Below, piece after piece: positions 16,326 to 25,829 of a DNA stretch of 64,000 nucleotides. The translations under genes were made by a program, and so were the position numbers. Origin of the DNA: Streptomyces sp. CNH099 (GTDB taxonomy: Bacteria > Actinomycetota > Actinomycetes > Streptomycetales > Streptomycetaceae); NCBI GenBank assembly GCA_000514715.1, contig AZWL01000012.1:1-64000 (forward strand), read 5' to 3'. Under the pieces are notes generated by a model that made no database searches, had not been told where the DNA came from, and saw only the letters and a list, made by a program, of their open reading frames with translations. How positions within the stretch are numbered: the first letter of the stretch is position 1; every line of letters begins with the position of its first letter.

Positions 16326-19154
16326 TCAGGGCTCCGTGCCCCACACCGGCTGCCCGGCGACGTACGCGACGACTCGGGGCGCGTCGGTGTACGTGCCGGA
16401 GGCGGTGCGGCTGTAGTCGTCCGACTCGTCGAAGGCGGACCAGTCGGTCTTGTTCAGCCGCATCTGGATGTCGCCGGTGGAGGCGCCGGCGGCGAGGCTG
16501 CCGGCGCCGGCGGTGAAGCCGACCTCCAGGTAGTGTGTGGCGCCCGGCGTGCCGCCGCCGGCCGCGACCACGCGGTGGGTGATGTTGGAGGCGCCGAGCT
16601 GGGCGTAGTCGCAGTGGGTGCCGTAGTCGGCCGAGCCGGACTCGCCGCTGAACCAGTAGCGCACGGTCAGCGTCGACAGGCTCAGCGCGCCCCCGCCGGT
16701 GTTGACGATCCGCAGGCCCGGCTTGATCTGGTTGTCGGTGGCGTTCTGGTCGTTGTTGCGGTATTCGACCCGCACCGCGCCGGTGCCGGTGCCGGCCTCG
16801 GTCGTCGCCTCCACCGCGGCCGACGGCTGCGAGGCGTTGCCCGCCGCGTCCCGGGCGGCGACCGCGTACGAGTACGTGGTCTCGGCGGCGAGCCCGGAGT
16901 CGGTGAAGGACGTCGTGGACGTGCTGCCGACGGGCGTGCCGTCGCGGTACACGTCGTACGCCGTCACCCGCGTGTCGTCCGTCGAGGCGTTCCACGCGAG
17001 CGCGACGCTGCTCCGAGTGGTGCCGGTGACCCGCAGCCCGCCCGGGACGGTCGGCGGCTCGGTGTCGTCGCCGGGGCCGCCGGGGGTCTCGCCGCCGAGC
17101 AGTTCGCCGTAGGCGGCGAGGGCGAGCGCGAGGGCGGCCTGGGCCCAGAAGCGGTGGTACGTGAACACCGGCGCGGCGCCGCCGTCGAGGTACGTCTGCA
17201 CCTTCTCCCAGTCCGGGTCGTCCCGGTACCAGGGGCGCAGGCCGACGAAGGTGACGCCGGGCTCGATCGTGTCGCCGTACGGGGAGGTGCCGGACCAGCC
17301 GGCGGGCACGTACACCTCGTCGTCGAACCGGTCGTAGTCGCGGCGCGTCTCGGGGACGGCGACGCCCTTGTCGTCGGCGTGCGCGGCCATGGCGTCGAGC
17401 AGCGCCTTGGCCAGCGCGGCGGCGTCGGCGTCCTCGGCCCCGGCGGCGTAGTACACGAGCGTCATGGCCAGCGCGGCGCCGACGCCGACGTCGTCGCCGT
17501 AGTCCTCGACGTCCACGTGCAGGCCGGCGTTGTCCCCGGGGTTCGCGGCGTTCCAGGTGTCGGGGGCGCCGGTCCACCGCAGGGTGGCGGGGAAGCGGTA
17601 GCTGCCGTCGGCGCCGACGGTGGTCTCGGCGGAGGCCCAGGCGACCCATTTGGTGAGGATCGCCTCGGCGTCGGCGTTGCCGGTGGCGTGGTAGTACTGC
17701 GCGACACGCTCCATGCCCCAGACCTGGAAGCCGAACCAGTTGTTGCTGGGCGGGTCGTGGTAGACGGGCTGCCAGTCGTACGGCATGCCGTAGAAGGTCG
17801 GCGTGCCGGCCGGCGGGACGCCGTACGCGCCACCCCAGCTGTTGGTGCAGCCGCCGGCGAGCGCGCCCTCGGTGGACTGCAGCCAGCGCAGGAACTCCAG
17901 CTGCCGGGTGAGGGACTTGGCCCAGTCGCCCTGCGCGGAGGGGGACTCGGGGATCAGCTCGGGGACGGTGGACAGCGCCCAGGCGGCGAAGGGGTTCTGG
18001 TAGCCCTGGTGGGAGGCGCCGTCGCCGATGCGCCAGGCCCAGCCGCCGCCGTCGCCGGTGGAGCCGCCCCAGGCGTAGTACCAGGACAGCAGGTAGTGCT
18101 GGGAGCTGCGCCCGGAGCCCGCGGGGCAGCCGGTGGGGCTGTCGCAGTCGCCGATCTGCTTGAAGTACTTGTCGAACATGGCGTAGCGCAGGTAGTCGCC
18201 CATCTTCGCGGCGCGCGCGACGGACTCCGTCACCTGGCTCTCGTTGCCCTGCGCCCGCGCCCAGGTCAGCGCCCAGTACGCGGCCTGCACGGCGCGCGCG
18301 TCGGCGTCGGGCGCGTTGGTGTACTTCCACTGCCGGGCGTAGGAGGCGTCGTCGACGAAGAGGTCGAGGTAGCCGTTGGGGCCGCCGAACTCGAAGAGGT
18401 CGGTGGTGGGCTGCGGGATGGTCTCCCAGACCGACTCCTGGGAGCCGCGCTGGTAGCTGTTGATGAAGGACGCGCCGGGGCCGGGCCCGTTCTGGCCGCC
18501 GGTGCCGGGGGTGTTCCCGTAGCCGTAGGTGTTGTCCAGGTCCATCAGCCAGTGCATGCCGTAGACGTCCATCGTCCCGTACGTCGCGGCCAGTTCGGTG
18601 GCGATGGGGTCCTGCCCGACGGGCACGTCGGGGTCGAGCTGGGACGGGTAGGCGGAGACCTCGGGGTGCTCGGGCGCGTAGGTGGCGGGCGAGCCCGGCT
18701 GGTAGGAGCCGCTGCTGGCCTGGTCGGCGTGGGACGGGATGATGGAGCGCTCGGCGGTCTCCCAGGCGCCGTTGAACGGGCCCCAGTCGCCGGTGACCCG
18801 GCCGTAGGCGGCCTCCAGCCAGATCCAGAAGCTGAACGCCTCCGAGGTGGTCTGGTGCCCGTGGTCGGGCGCCTCGACCATCAGCGTCTCGATGCTGTGG
18901 TACGGGATGCCGTCGGGGCTGAAGTACCCGTTGGCGGGGTCCTTGATCTTGTCGTACTGGGCGAGGAAGGCGTCCGTGTACGGGGTGGCGGCGACGGCCT
19001 TCGCACCGCTGTTCGAGGGTGCCTCGGCGGCGTGGGCGGTAGCGCCGGCCAGGGCCTGGCCGGCGCCGAGGGCGACGAGCGCCCCGCCGGTGGCGGCGGT
19101 GAACGATCTTCGTGACAACCGTGCGGGCTCGTCGGGAGTGCGGGGTGCGTGCAC
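16326..19154 (-). CDS. Secreted cellobiohydrolase (GH48 / Fn3 / CBM3)
   Basis: A 942-residue secreted exocellulase. A Tat signal (LSRRSFTAATGG near residue 14, then a hydrophobic stretch to an AHA site) is followed by a GH48 domain (about 50-690). TLMVEAPDHGHQTTSEAFSF includes the proton-donor glutamate. A PPTVPGGL linker and fibronectin type III domain (about 705-790) lead to a CBM3 (about 795-942). GH48 enzymes work processively from the reducing end and are the key enzyme for crystalline cellulose. The GTG at 19154 has AGGAGG seven bases upstream. A perfect CebR box lies 176 bp upstream. Most streptomycetes lack GH48, so this strain is probably a true cellulose degrader. Confidence 0.92.
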   Translation of the reverse strand: MHAPRTPDEPARLSRRSFTAATGGALVALGAGQALAGATAHAAEAPSNSGAKAVAATPYTDAFLAQYDKIKDPANGYFSPDGIPYHSIETLMVEAPDHGHQTTSEAFSFWIWLEAAYGRVTGDWGPFNGAWETAERSIIPSHADQASSGSYQPGSPATYAPEHPEVSAYPSQLDPDVPVGQDPIATELAATYGTMDVYGMHWLMDLDNTYGYGNTPGTGGQNGPGPGASFINSYQRGSQESVWETIPQPTTDLFEFGGPNGYLDLFVDDASYARQWKYTNAPDADARAVQAAYWALTWARAQGNESQVTESVARAAKMGDYLRYAMFDKYFKQIGDCDSPTGCPAGSGRSSQHYLLSWYYAWGGSTGDGGGWAWRIGDGASHQGYQNPFAAWALSTVPELIPESPSAQGDWAKSLTRQLEFLRWLQSTEGALAGGCTNSWGGAYGVPPAGTPTFYGMPYDWQPVYHDPPSNNWFGFQVWGMERVAQYYHATGNADAEAILTKWVAWASAETTVGADGSYRFPATLRWTGAPDTWNAANPGDNAGLHVDVEDYGDDVGVGAALAMTLVYYAAGAEDADAAALAKALLDAMAAHADDKGVAVPETRRDYDRFDDEVYVPAGWSGTSPYGDTIEPGVTFVGLRPWYRDDPDWEKVQTYLDGGAAPVFTYHRFWAQAALALALAAYGELLGGETPGGPGDDTEPPTVPGGLRVTGTTRSSVALAWNASTDDTRVTAYDVYRDGTPVGSTSTTSFTDSGLAAETTYSYAVAARDAAGNASQPSAAVEATTEAGTGTGAVRVEYRNNDQNATDNQIKPGLRIVNTGGGALSLSTLTVRYWFSGESGSADYGTHCDYAQLGASNITHRVVAAGGGTPGATHYLEVGFTAGAGSLAAGASTGDIQMRLNKTDWSAFDESDDYSRTASGTYTDAPRVVAYVAGQPVWGTEP

Positions 19155-19329
19155 GAATCCTCCTGGAAGGTGTTCGGGCGTGCGGACTCGCGAGCGGACG
19201 GCGTGGGGGGACAGCCGGGCCGGACGCACGGGGCCTTTGTGCGCCCGGCCCGGCTGAGCAGACCGGACGGGGGGGCTGGGACACCCCCGTCCTCGCCTCG
19301 CGGAAGGGAGAGGTGCAAGACTTGAAGTG

Positions 19330-19343
19330 TGGGAGCGCTCCCA
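19330..19343. promoter_or_regulatory. CebR operator upstream of GH48
   Basis: TGGGAGCGCTCCCA, the exact 14-bp CebR palindrome described in S. griseus and S. scabies. It lies in the 369-bp gap between the GH48 start and the cebR stop, placing the secreted cellulase genes under the cello-oligosaccharide-sensing repressor. Confidence 0.92.
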
Positions 19344-19443
19344 ATCTCCCTAAGGGTTATGCACCTGTCAAGGCTTCGGACAGAAGTCGGCCCGGTAACA
19401 GGGCGGTTGCCGGGACGGCCCGGGCGGCCGCGCGCACGCGTAC

Positions 19444-19476
19444 GCGGGCGGGCCCGGGAGACCCCGGCCCGCCCGC
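19444..19476. terminator. Hairpin terminator after cebR
   Basis: An 11-bp GC-rich stem (arms about 19444-19458 and 19462-19476) lies 48 bp beyond the cebR stop on the minus strand. It probably insulates cebR from the GH48 promoter region. Confidence 0.6.
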
Positions 19477-19523
19477 ATCCGTTTCGGCCTCGGCGCCCCC
19501 CACGGCCCGCCGACGCCCCGGGC

Positions 19524-20579
19524 TCACCCCGAGGCGCGCACCACCAGCTCCGTCGGCAGCACCACGTGCCGCCCCTCCGCGCCGTCGCTGGCGTCGATGC
19601 CCTCCAGCAGCACCCGCACCATGGCCCGGCCCATCTCCTCGGTGGGCTGCCGGACGCTGGTGAGCGCCGGGTCGGTGTGCCGGGCCACCGGCGAGTCCTC
19701 GAAGCCGACGACCGCCACCTCGTCCGGCACCGCGCGGCCCGCGGCGCGCAGCACCTGCAGCGCGCCCGCCGCCATCACGTCGGAGGCGGCGAAGACCGCG
19801 TCCAGCGCGGGCCGGCGCTCCAGCAGCTCCTCCATCGCCCGCCGGCCACCCTCCTCGGTGAAGTCGCCGACCGCTACCAGCCCGGGGTCCTCCTCGCGGC
19901 CGGCCGCCTTCAACGCCTGACGATATCCGGCCAGCCGGCAGCTGGCGACGTACATGTCAGAAGGGCCGGTAATGGTCGCGATCGCGCCGCGCTCGCGGCC
20001 TATCAGGTGCTCGACGGCCGCCTGCGCGCCGCCGGTGTTGTCCGAGTCGACGTACGGCACGGCCTCGCTCGCCGCCCGCCGGCCGTTGAGCACCGCGGGC
20101 AGCCCCATGGCGGCCAGCATCTCCGGCAGCGGGTCGCCCTCGTGCACGGAGACCAGCAGCACCCCGTCGACCCGGTCGGCGCTCAGATACGCCGCCAGCC
20201 GCTCCCGTTCCCGGGGCGAGCGGATGAGCGTCAGCAGCAGCTGCTTGTCGGTCTCCGCCAGCTCGGCGCTCACCCCCCGGACGATGTCCGAGAAGTACGG
20301 CTCGGAGAACAGCCGGGTCTCGGGCTCCGGGATCACCAGCGCGACCGCGTCCGCGCTGCCGGCCGCCAGCGCCCGCGCCGCACGGTTGGGCACGTACCCC
20401 AGCTCCGCGACCGCTCGCTCGACGGCCGCCCGCGCCTGCTCGCTGACCTGGTCCGATCCGTTGATCACCCGGGACACCGTCCCCCTGCCCACACCGGCTC
20501 GCGCGGCGACCTGCTCAAGCGTCGGTCTCCCACCGCGCCCGCCGCGCGCCACCGGCGTCCGCCGATCCCTGACCGCCAT
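19524..20579 (-). CDS. cebR: CebR, LacI-family repressor of cellulose utilisation
   Basis: A 351-residue LacI-family regulator. The N-terminal HTH is at about 19-64 (PTLEQVAARAGVGRGTVSRV to ELGYVPN), followed by a periplasmic-binding-protein-like sensor domain. CebR represses cellulase and uptake genes and is released by cellobiose or cellotriose. It is divergent from cebEFG-bglC with a CebR box in the shared 291-bp gap. The ATG at 20579 with GGGAGG upstream is chosen; an open frame continues to 20735 without conservation. In S. scabies the homologue also controls virulence genes, but nothing here indicates that. Confidence 0.92.
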   Translation of the reverse strand: MAVRDRRTPVARGGRGGRPTLEQVAARAGVGRGTVSRVINGSDQVSEQARAAVERAVAELGYVPNRAARALAAGSADAVALVIPEPETRLFSEPYFSDIVRGVSAELAETDKQLLLTLIRSPRERERLAAYLSADRVDGVLLVSVHEGDPLPEMLAAMGLPAVLNGRRAASEAVPYVDSDNTGGAQAAVEHLIGRERGAIATITGPSDMYVASCRLAGYRQALKAAGREEDPGLVAVGDFTEEGGRRAMEELLERRPALDAVFAASDVMAAGALQVLRAAGRAVPDEVAVVGFEDSPVARHTDPALTSVRQPTEEMGRAMVRVLLEGIDASDGAEGRHVVLPTELVVRASG

Positions 20580-20742
20580 TCCACCCTCCCGCGTTATGGC
20601 TGTCTGCTGACTGTCCGATTCTCGCCCCCGCCTCCGGTCCACGGGCTGCGCCGAAGCTAACAGCCCCGTAACGGCGCGCGGTCGAGATGTTCGGTCCCTT
20701 GACACCCCCTCGCCGACGGGCCACCCTTCAACCAATCACTTC

Positions 20743-20756
20743 TGGGAGCGCTCCCA
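20743..20756. promoter_or_regulatory. CebR operator upstream of cebE
   Basis: A second exact TGGGAGCGCTCCCA in the divergent cebR-cebE region, 115 bp before cebE and 163 bp before cebR. It would repress the transporter operon and possibly cebR itself. Confidence 0.95.
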
Positions 20757-20870
20757 CTCTACTCGACCCATTGAGAACCCGCACGACAAAGCCCGCCCGA
20801 GCCGCCGGTCCGAATCCCCCTCGTACACCTCCGGCAGGTGCGGCACGCGTCAGGGCGCAAGGAGGATGCA

Positions 20871-22196
20871 GTGCGCAGTTACCGCACCACCCGACGGGCC
20901 GTGGGCCTTTTGGCCGCAGCCGTTCTGGGCACCGGGTTGCTCAGCGCGTGCGCGAGCGATGACGACGACGGCGGTTCGGACACCGACTCCGGCGACGGGG
21001 GCGGCGGCAAGACCACCATCACGATGGGGCTCTTCGGCACCTTCGGCTTCAAGGAGGCCGGGCTCTACAAGGAGTACGAGAAGCTCAACCCGGACATCAA
21101 GATCAAAGAAGATGTCATCGAGCGGAACGAGAACTACTACCCTGCCCTCCTCAACCACCTGACGAGCAACAGCGGTCTGGCCGACGTCCAGGCCGTCGAG
21201 GTCGCCAACATCGCCGAGGTGGTCGACACCCAGGCCGACCGGTTCATGGACCTCGGCAAGGTCGAGGGCGTCTCCGAGGACGCCTTCCTGGACTGGAAGT
21301 GGCAGCAGGCCACCGCCGACGACGGCAAGACCATCGGCCTCGGCACCGACGTCGGCCCCATGGCCATCTGCTACCGCAAGGACCACTTCGAGGAGGCCGG
21401 TCTGCCCACCGACCGCGAGGAGGTCGCGAAGCTCTGGGAGGGCGACTGGGAGAAGTTCCTCGACGCCGGCCGGGACTTCAAGGAGAACGGCCCTGAGGGC
21501 GTCGCCTGGGTGGACTCCGCCGACGCCGTGTACGACGGCGCCATCGCCTCCAGCGAGGGCAAGTACTACAACGAAGACGGCGACGTCATCTACAAGGAGA
21601 GCCCGGACGTCGCGGCCGCCTGGGACATCGCCGCCGCCGCCGCCGAGGAGAAGCTCACCGGCAATCTCCAGCAGTTCACCAAGCAGTGGGACCAGGCGAT
21701 GAGCAACGGCGACTTCGCCACCATCTCCTGCCCCGCGTGGATGCTCGGCTACATCCAGGAGAAGGGCGGCAGCAAGTCCGAGGGCAAGTGGGACGTGGCC
21801 CGGTCGCCCATGCCCGGCAACTGGGGCGGCTCCTTCCTCGGCGTGCCCGAGTCCGGTGACAACAAGGACGAGGCCGCCAAGCTGGTCGCCTGGCTGACCG
21901 CTCCCGAGCAGCAGGCCAAGCTCTTCGCCGAGCGCGGCAACTTCCCGAGCGCCCCGCCGGCGTACGACATGGACGCGGTCAAGACCGCGACCAACCCGTA
22001 CTTCGGCGACGCTCCGATCGGGGAGCTGTTCTCCGCCTCCGCCCAGGAGATCCCGGTGCAGACGATCGGCCCGAAGGACCAGATCATCGACCAGAACATC
22101 GGCAACGGTCTCCAGCTGATCGAGCAGGGCAAGGAGGACCCCGACGGCGCCTGGGACGAAGCCGTCAACGCCGCGGACAACGCTCTGGATCAGTGA
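20871..22196 (+). CDS. cebE: CebE, cellobiose/cellotriose-binding lipoprotein
   Basis: A 441-residue extracytoplasmic solute-binding protein. A lipoprotein signal with LLSAC lipobox at about residues 23-27 is followed by an Asp/Gly-rich spacer and a family 1 sugar-binding fold. CebE captures cellobiose and cellotriose and hands them to CebFG; the ATPase is usually supplied by the distant msiK gene, since none is encoded here. The GTG at 20871 has AAGGAGGA seven bases upstream. It is first in cebEFG-bglC. Confidence 0.93.
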   Translation: MRSYRTTRRAVGLLAAAVLGTGLLSACASDDDDGGSDTDSGDGGGGKTTITMGLFGTFGFKEAGLYKEYEKLNPDIKIKEDVIERNENYYPALLNHLTSNSGLADVQAVEVANIAEVVDTQADRFMDLGKVEGVSEDAFLDWKWQQATADDGKTIGLGTDVGPMAICYRKDHFEEAGLPTDREEVAKLWEGDWEKFLDAGRDFKENGPEGVAWVDSADAVYDGAIASSEGKYYNEDGDVIYKESPDVAAAWDIAAAAAEEKLTGNLQQFTKQWDQAMSNGDFATISCPAWMLGYIQEKGGSKSEGKWDVARSPMPGNWGGSFLGVPESGDNKDEAAKLVAWLTAPEQQAKLFAERGNFPSAPPAYDMDAVKTATNPYFGDAPIGELFSASAQEIPVQTIGPKDQIIDQNIGNGLQLIEQGKEDPDGAWDEAVNAADNALDQ

Positions 22197-22207
22197 GACA
22201 ACCTGCT

Positions 22208-23203
22208 ATGACGCAGACCGGTACGCCCGTGGACGCGCCCCCCTCAGCCGAGGGGGGCGCGGCCCCGAAACGGGCCGCTCCCGACGACCGGCGGCAGAAG
22301 TGGCGCAGCCGCCGCTACCGGTGGGACGCCAAGTTCAGCCCGTACGCCTTCATCTCGCCGTTCTTCCTGTTCTTCGGCGCCTTCGGACTCTTCCCGCTGC
22401 TCTACACCGCCTGGGCCTCGCTGCACCGGGTGGAGCTGACCGCGCCCACCGACATGGAGTGGGCGGGCCTGCACAACTACACGCGGCTGCTTGAGGACGA
22501 CTTCTTCTGGAACTCGCTGTGGGTCACGTTCACCCTCGCGGTGCTCTCCACGGTCCCGCAGCTGCTCATGGCGATGGGCCTCGCGCACCTCCTCAACTAC
22601 AAGATGCGCGCCGCCTCCCTCTTCCGGGTGGCGATGCTCGCGCCGTACGCCACCAGCGTGGCGGCGGCGACGCTGGTGTTCGCGATGCTCTACGGCCGCG
22701 ACTACGGGATGATCAACTGGTTCTTCGGCCTGTTCGGCGTGGACGAGATCGACTGGAAGAGCGGCAGCTGGACCTCGAAGCTCGCCATCTCCACGATCGT
22801 GATCTGGCGCTGGACCGGCTACAACACCCTGATCTACCTGGCCGCCATGCAGGCGGTCCCGCAGGACCTCTACGAGTCCGCGTCGCTCGACGGCGCCTCC
22901 CGCTGGAAGCAGTTCCGCTACGTCACCATCCCCTCCCTGCGGCCCACGATCCTGTTCACCGTCGTGGTCTCGACGATCGGCTCGGTCCAGCTCTTCGGCG
23001 AACCGCTGCTGTTCGAGGAGGGCGCGGGCGCGTCCGGCGGCGCGGACCACCAGTTCCAGACCCTCGGGCTCTACCTGTACGAACAGGGCTGGCGCAACCT
23101 GCATCTCGGCCGCGCCGCCGCCATCGCCTGGGTGATGTTCCTGATCCTGGTGGTGATCGGCATCGTCTTCGGCCTGATCTCCCGCCGCCTGCGGAAGAGC
23201 TGA
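22208..23203 (+). CDS. cebF: CebF, sugar ABC transporter permease
   Basis: A 331-residue permease with six predicted membrane helices, the first at about 45-67. The EAA loop is in LYESASLDGASRWKQFRYVTIPSLRPT, the contact site for the shared MsiK-type ATPase. The N-terminal 40 residues are cytosolic and charged. It starts 11 bp after cebE and ends 10 bp before cebG. Confidence 0.93.
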   Translation: MTQTGTPVDAPPSAEGGAAPKRAAPDDRRQKWRSRRYRWDAKFSPYAFISPFFLFFGAFGLFPLLYTAWASLHRVELTAPTDMEWAGLHNYTRLLEDDFFWNSLWVTFTLAVLSTVPQLLMAMGLAHLLNYKMRAASLFRVAMLAPYATSVAAATLVFAMLYGRDYGMINWFFGLFGVDEIDWKSGSWTSKLAISTIVIWRWTGYNTLIYLAAMQAVPQDLYESASLDGASRWKQFRYVTIPSLRPTILFTVVVSTIGSVQLFGEPLLFEEGAGASGGADHQFQTLGLYLYEQGWRNLHLGRAAAIAWVMFLILVVIGIVFGLISRRLRKS

Positions 23204-23213
23204 AGGGAAGCTC

Positions 23214-24122
23214 ATGGCACTGTTGACGAAAGCCGCCTGGGAAATGGACCGGAAGGACCCCGGCAAGCGCCGGCGGCGCGGTCCGAAGGCCGGGGAGGCC
23301 GGCGGCCAGCAGCATGCGGGCAAGCTGACGTACGCCGTCCTGCTGCTCTTCACCGCGATCTCGCTCTTCCCGCTGATCTGGACCGCCGTCGCCGCGTCCC
23401 GCACCAACGAGCGGCTGGCGGAGACCCCGCCGCCGATGTGGTTCGGCGGCAACCTCTTCTCGAACATGGAGACCGCCTGGTCCGATGCGAACATGGGCCT
23501 CGCGCTGTTCAACACCACGATCGTGGCCGGGTCGATCGCCGCGGGCACCGTGCTCTTCGGCACGCTGGCCGGCTTCGCCTTCGCCAAGCTGCGGTTCCGC
23601 TTCAAGAACATGCTGATGCTGCTGGTGATCGGCACGATGATGGTGCCGCCGCAGCTGAGCGTGGTGCCGCTGTACATGGCGATCGCGAAGCTGGAGTGGA
23701 TCGACCAGCTGCAGTCGGTGATCCTGCCGTTCATCGTCAGCGCCTTCGGCGTGTTCTTCATGCGGCAGTACCTGATCCAGGCGCTGCCCACCGAGCTGAT
23801 CGAGGCCGCCCGGGTGGACGGCGCGAGCAGCGTGCGGGTCATCTGGCACGTGGTCTTCCCCGCCGCCCGGCCCGCGATGGCCGTGCTGGGGATGCTGACG
23901 TTCGTGATGGCCTGGAACGAGTTCTTCTGGCCGATCATCGCGCTCACCCAGGAGAACCCGACCGTGCAGGTGGCACTCACCAGCCTCGGCCGCGGGTACA
24001 TCCCCGACCAGTCGGTCATCATGGCCGGCGCACTGCTGGGCACCCTGCCGCTGCTGCTGCTCCTGCTGCTGTTCGGCCGGCAGATCGTCGGCGGCATCAT
24101 GCACGGCGCGGTCAAGGGCTGA
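23214..24122 (+). CDS. cebG: CebG, sugar ABC transporter permease
   Basis: A 302-residue permease partner of CebF with six predicted helices and the EAA loop [21 protein letters not shown]. The N-terminus is basic. It completes the membrane pore for cellobiose/cellotriose uptake. The ATG at 23214 follows GGGAAG. Confidence 0.93.
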   Translation: MALLTKAAWEMDRKDPGKRRRRGPKAGEAGGQQHAGKLTYAVLLLFTAISLFPLIWTAVAASRTNERLAETPPPMWFGGNLFSNMETAWSDANMGLALFNTTIVAGSIAAGTVLFGTLAGFAFAKLRFRFKNMLMLLVIGTMMVPPQLSVVPLYMAIAKLEWIDQLQSVILPFIVSAFGVFFMRQYLIQALPTELIEAARVDGASSVRVIWHVVFPAARPAMAVLGMLTFVMAWNEFFWPIIALTQENPTVQVALTSLGRGYIPDQSVIMAGALLGTLPLLLLLLLFGRQIVGGIMHGAVKG

Positions 24123-24228
24123 GCGGCCGTGGACCGTTCACCCCACGGCCGTCCGGGCCGGGCACCGCCCGAAGCCCGGCCGACCTGACCGACCCCCGTT
24201 GTCCACGACGTTCGCCACCTGCCGAGAT

Positions 24229-24242
24229 TGGGAGCGCTCCCA
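24229..24242. promoter_or_regulatory. CebR operator abutting the bglC start codon
   Basis: A third exact TGGGAGCGCTCCCA ends one base before the bglC ATG (24244). Its GGAG is also the only plausible Shine-Dalgarno sequence, so one 14-bp element would serve as operator and ribosome-binding region. It lies downstream of cebG and could block read-through or an internal bglC promoter. Confidence 0.95.
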
Positions 24243-24243
24243 G

Positions 24244-25659
24244 ATGTCCGATACCACCGCCACCTTCCCCGAGGGCTTCCTGTGGGGCACGGCCACCGCC
24301 GCATACCAGATCGAGGGAGCCGCCCGGGAGGACGGCCGGACCCCCTCCATCTGGGACACCTTCTCCCACACGCCCGGGAAGACCGCCGGCGGCGACACCG
24401 GAGACGTCGCCGTCGACCACTACCACCGGCGCACCGAGGACGTGCGGCTGATGGCCGGGCTCGGCGTGAAGGCGTACCGCTTCTCGGTCTCCTGGCCGCG
24501 CGTCCAGCCCACCGGCCGCGGCCCCGCCGTGCAGCGCGGCCTCGACTTCTACCGCGGGCTCGCCGACGAGCTGCTGGAGGCCGGCATCAAGCCGGTGCTC
24601 ACGCTCTACCACTGGGACCTGCCGCAGGAGCTGGAGACCGCGGGCGGCTGGCCGGAGCGCGACACCGCGCACCGGTTCGCGGACTACGCCCGCCTCGTCG
24701 GCGACGCCCTCGGCGACCGGGTGGAGATGTGGACCACGCTGAACGAGCCGTGGTGCAGCGCGTTCCTCGGGTACGCGGCCGGGGTGCACGCCCCCGGCCG
24801 CACCGACCCCGCGGCCGCGCTGCGCGCCGCGCACCACCTCAACCTCGCCCACGGGCTCGCCGTGGACGCGCTCCGGACCGAGCTGCCGGCCCGCGCCCAG
24901 ATCTCCGTGAGCCTCAACCCCGCGGTCGTACGCCCGCGCACGGACTCCGAGGCGGACCGGGACGCGGCCCGCCGGATCGACGCGCTCGCCACCCGCATCT
25001 TCACCGGCCCGATGCTCGACGGCGCGTACCCGCCGGACCTCCTCGACGACACCGCGCGGCTGACGGACTGGTCGTTCGTACGGGACGGGGACGTGGCGCT
25101 CATCCGCCGGCCGCTGGACTCGATCGGCCTGAACTACTACACGCCCACCGTCGTCTCCGCCGCCGACGGCGACGCCCCGCCCGAGCGGGCGGACGGCCAC
25201 GGCGGCGGCGCGTCGCCCTGGCCGGCCGCGGACCACGTCGCCTTCCACCAGCCGCCGGGCGAGCGCACCGCGATGGGCTGGACCGTCGACCCGACGGGCC
25301 TGACGGACCTGCTGCTGCGGTTCTCGGCGGACGCACCTGACCTGCCGCTCTACATCACCGAGAACGGCGCCGCGTACGACGACAAGCCGGAGCCCGACGG
25401 CTCGGTCCACGACCCGGACCGCATCGCGTACCTGCACGGGCACATCGGCGCGGTGCACCGCGCGATGCGGGAGGGCGCGGACGTGCGGGGCTACTTCCTG
25501 TGGTCGCTGCTGGACAACTTCGAGTGGGCGTACGGCTACGCCAAGCGGTTCGGCGCGGTGCACGTGGACTACACGACGCAGGCGCGCACCCCGAAGTCCA
25601 GCGCGAACTGGTACGCGGACCTGATCCGCACGGGCGCGCTGCCGGCGCCCGGCCTCTGA
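24244..25659 (+). CDS. bglC: BglC, intracellular GH1 beta-glucosidase
   Basis: A 471-residue GH1 enzyme. [15 protein letters not shown] at the N-terminus, acid/base glutamate in TTLNEPW near residue 170 and nucleophile glutamate in [10 protein letters not shown] near residue 375. There is no signal peptide, so it hydrolyses imported cellobiose and cellotriose to glucose, which also removes the CebR inducer. In S. scabies BglC has this dual role. Start chosen at ATG 24244, giving the [13 protein letters not shown]-terminus. Confidence 0.95.
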   Translation: MSDTTATFPEGFLWGTATAAYQIEGAAREDGRTPSIWDTFSHTPGKTAGGDTGDVAVDHYHRRTEDVRLMAGLGVKAYRFSVSWPRVQPTGRGPAVQRGLDFYRGLADELLEAGIKPVLTLYHWDLPQELETAGGWPERDTAHRFADYARLVGDALGDRVEMWTTLNEPWCSAFLGYAAGVHAPGRTDPAAALRAAHHLNLAHGLAVDALRTELPARAQISVSLNPAVVRPRTDSEADRDAARRIDALATRIFTGPMLDGAYPPDLLDDTARLTDWSFVRDGDVALIRRPLDSIGLNYYTPTVVSAADGDAPPERADGHGGGASPWPAADHVAFHQPPGERTAMGWTVDPTGLTDLLLRFSADAPDLPLYITENGAAYDDKPEPDGSVHDPDRIAYLHGHIGAVHRAMREGADVRGYFLWSLLDNFEWAYGYAKRFGAVHVDYTTQARTPKSSANWYADLIRTGALPAPGL

Positions 25660-25829
25660 CGGACGGCGCACCGCCCGCAGACCGGTGCCCGCCGAACCGG
25701 CGACCGGTGGGCACCACCGGGGAGGGCCCGGCCGTCGGAGCCCGGACTTCGGGCCGCCGCGTGACGGGCGGGGGCCCGAGGGCCGGCGCGACGGCCGGCG
25801 CCTTTCAGGGGCGGGGACCGCCGCCCGCG

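Noticed and set aside
13533..19115. A very long open frame on the plus strand across the GH9 and GH48 genes
   Set aside because: It runs antisense to two clearly recognisable cellulase genes and has the low-complexity Val/Gly/Arg make-up of a GC-rich shadow frame.
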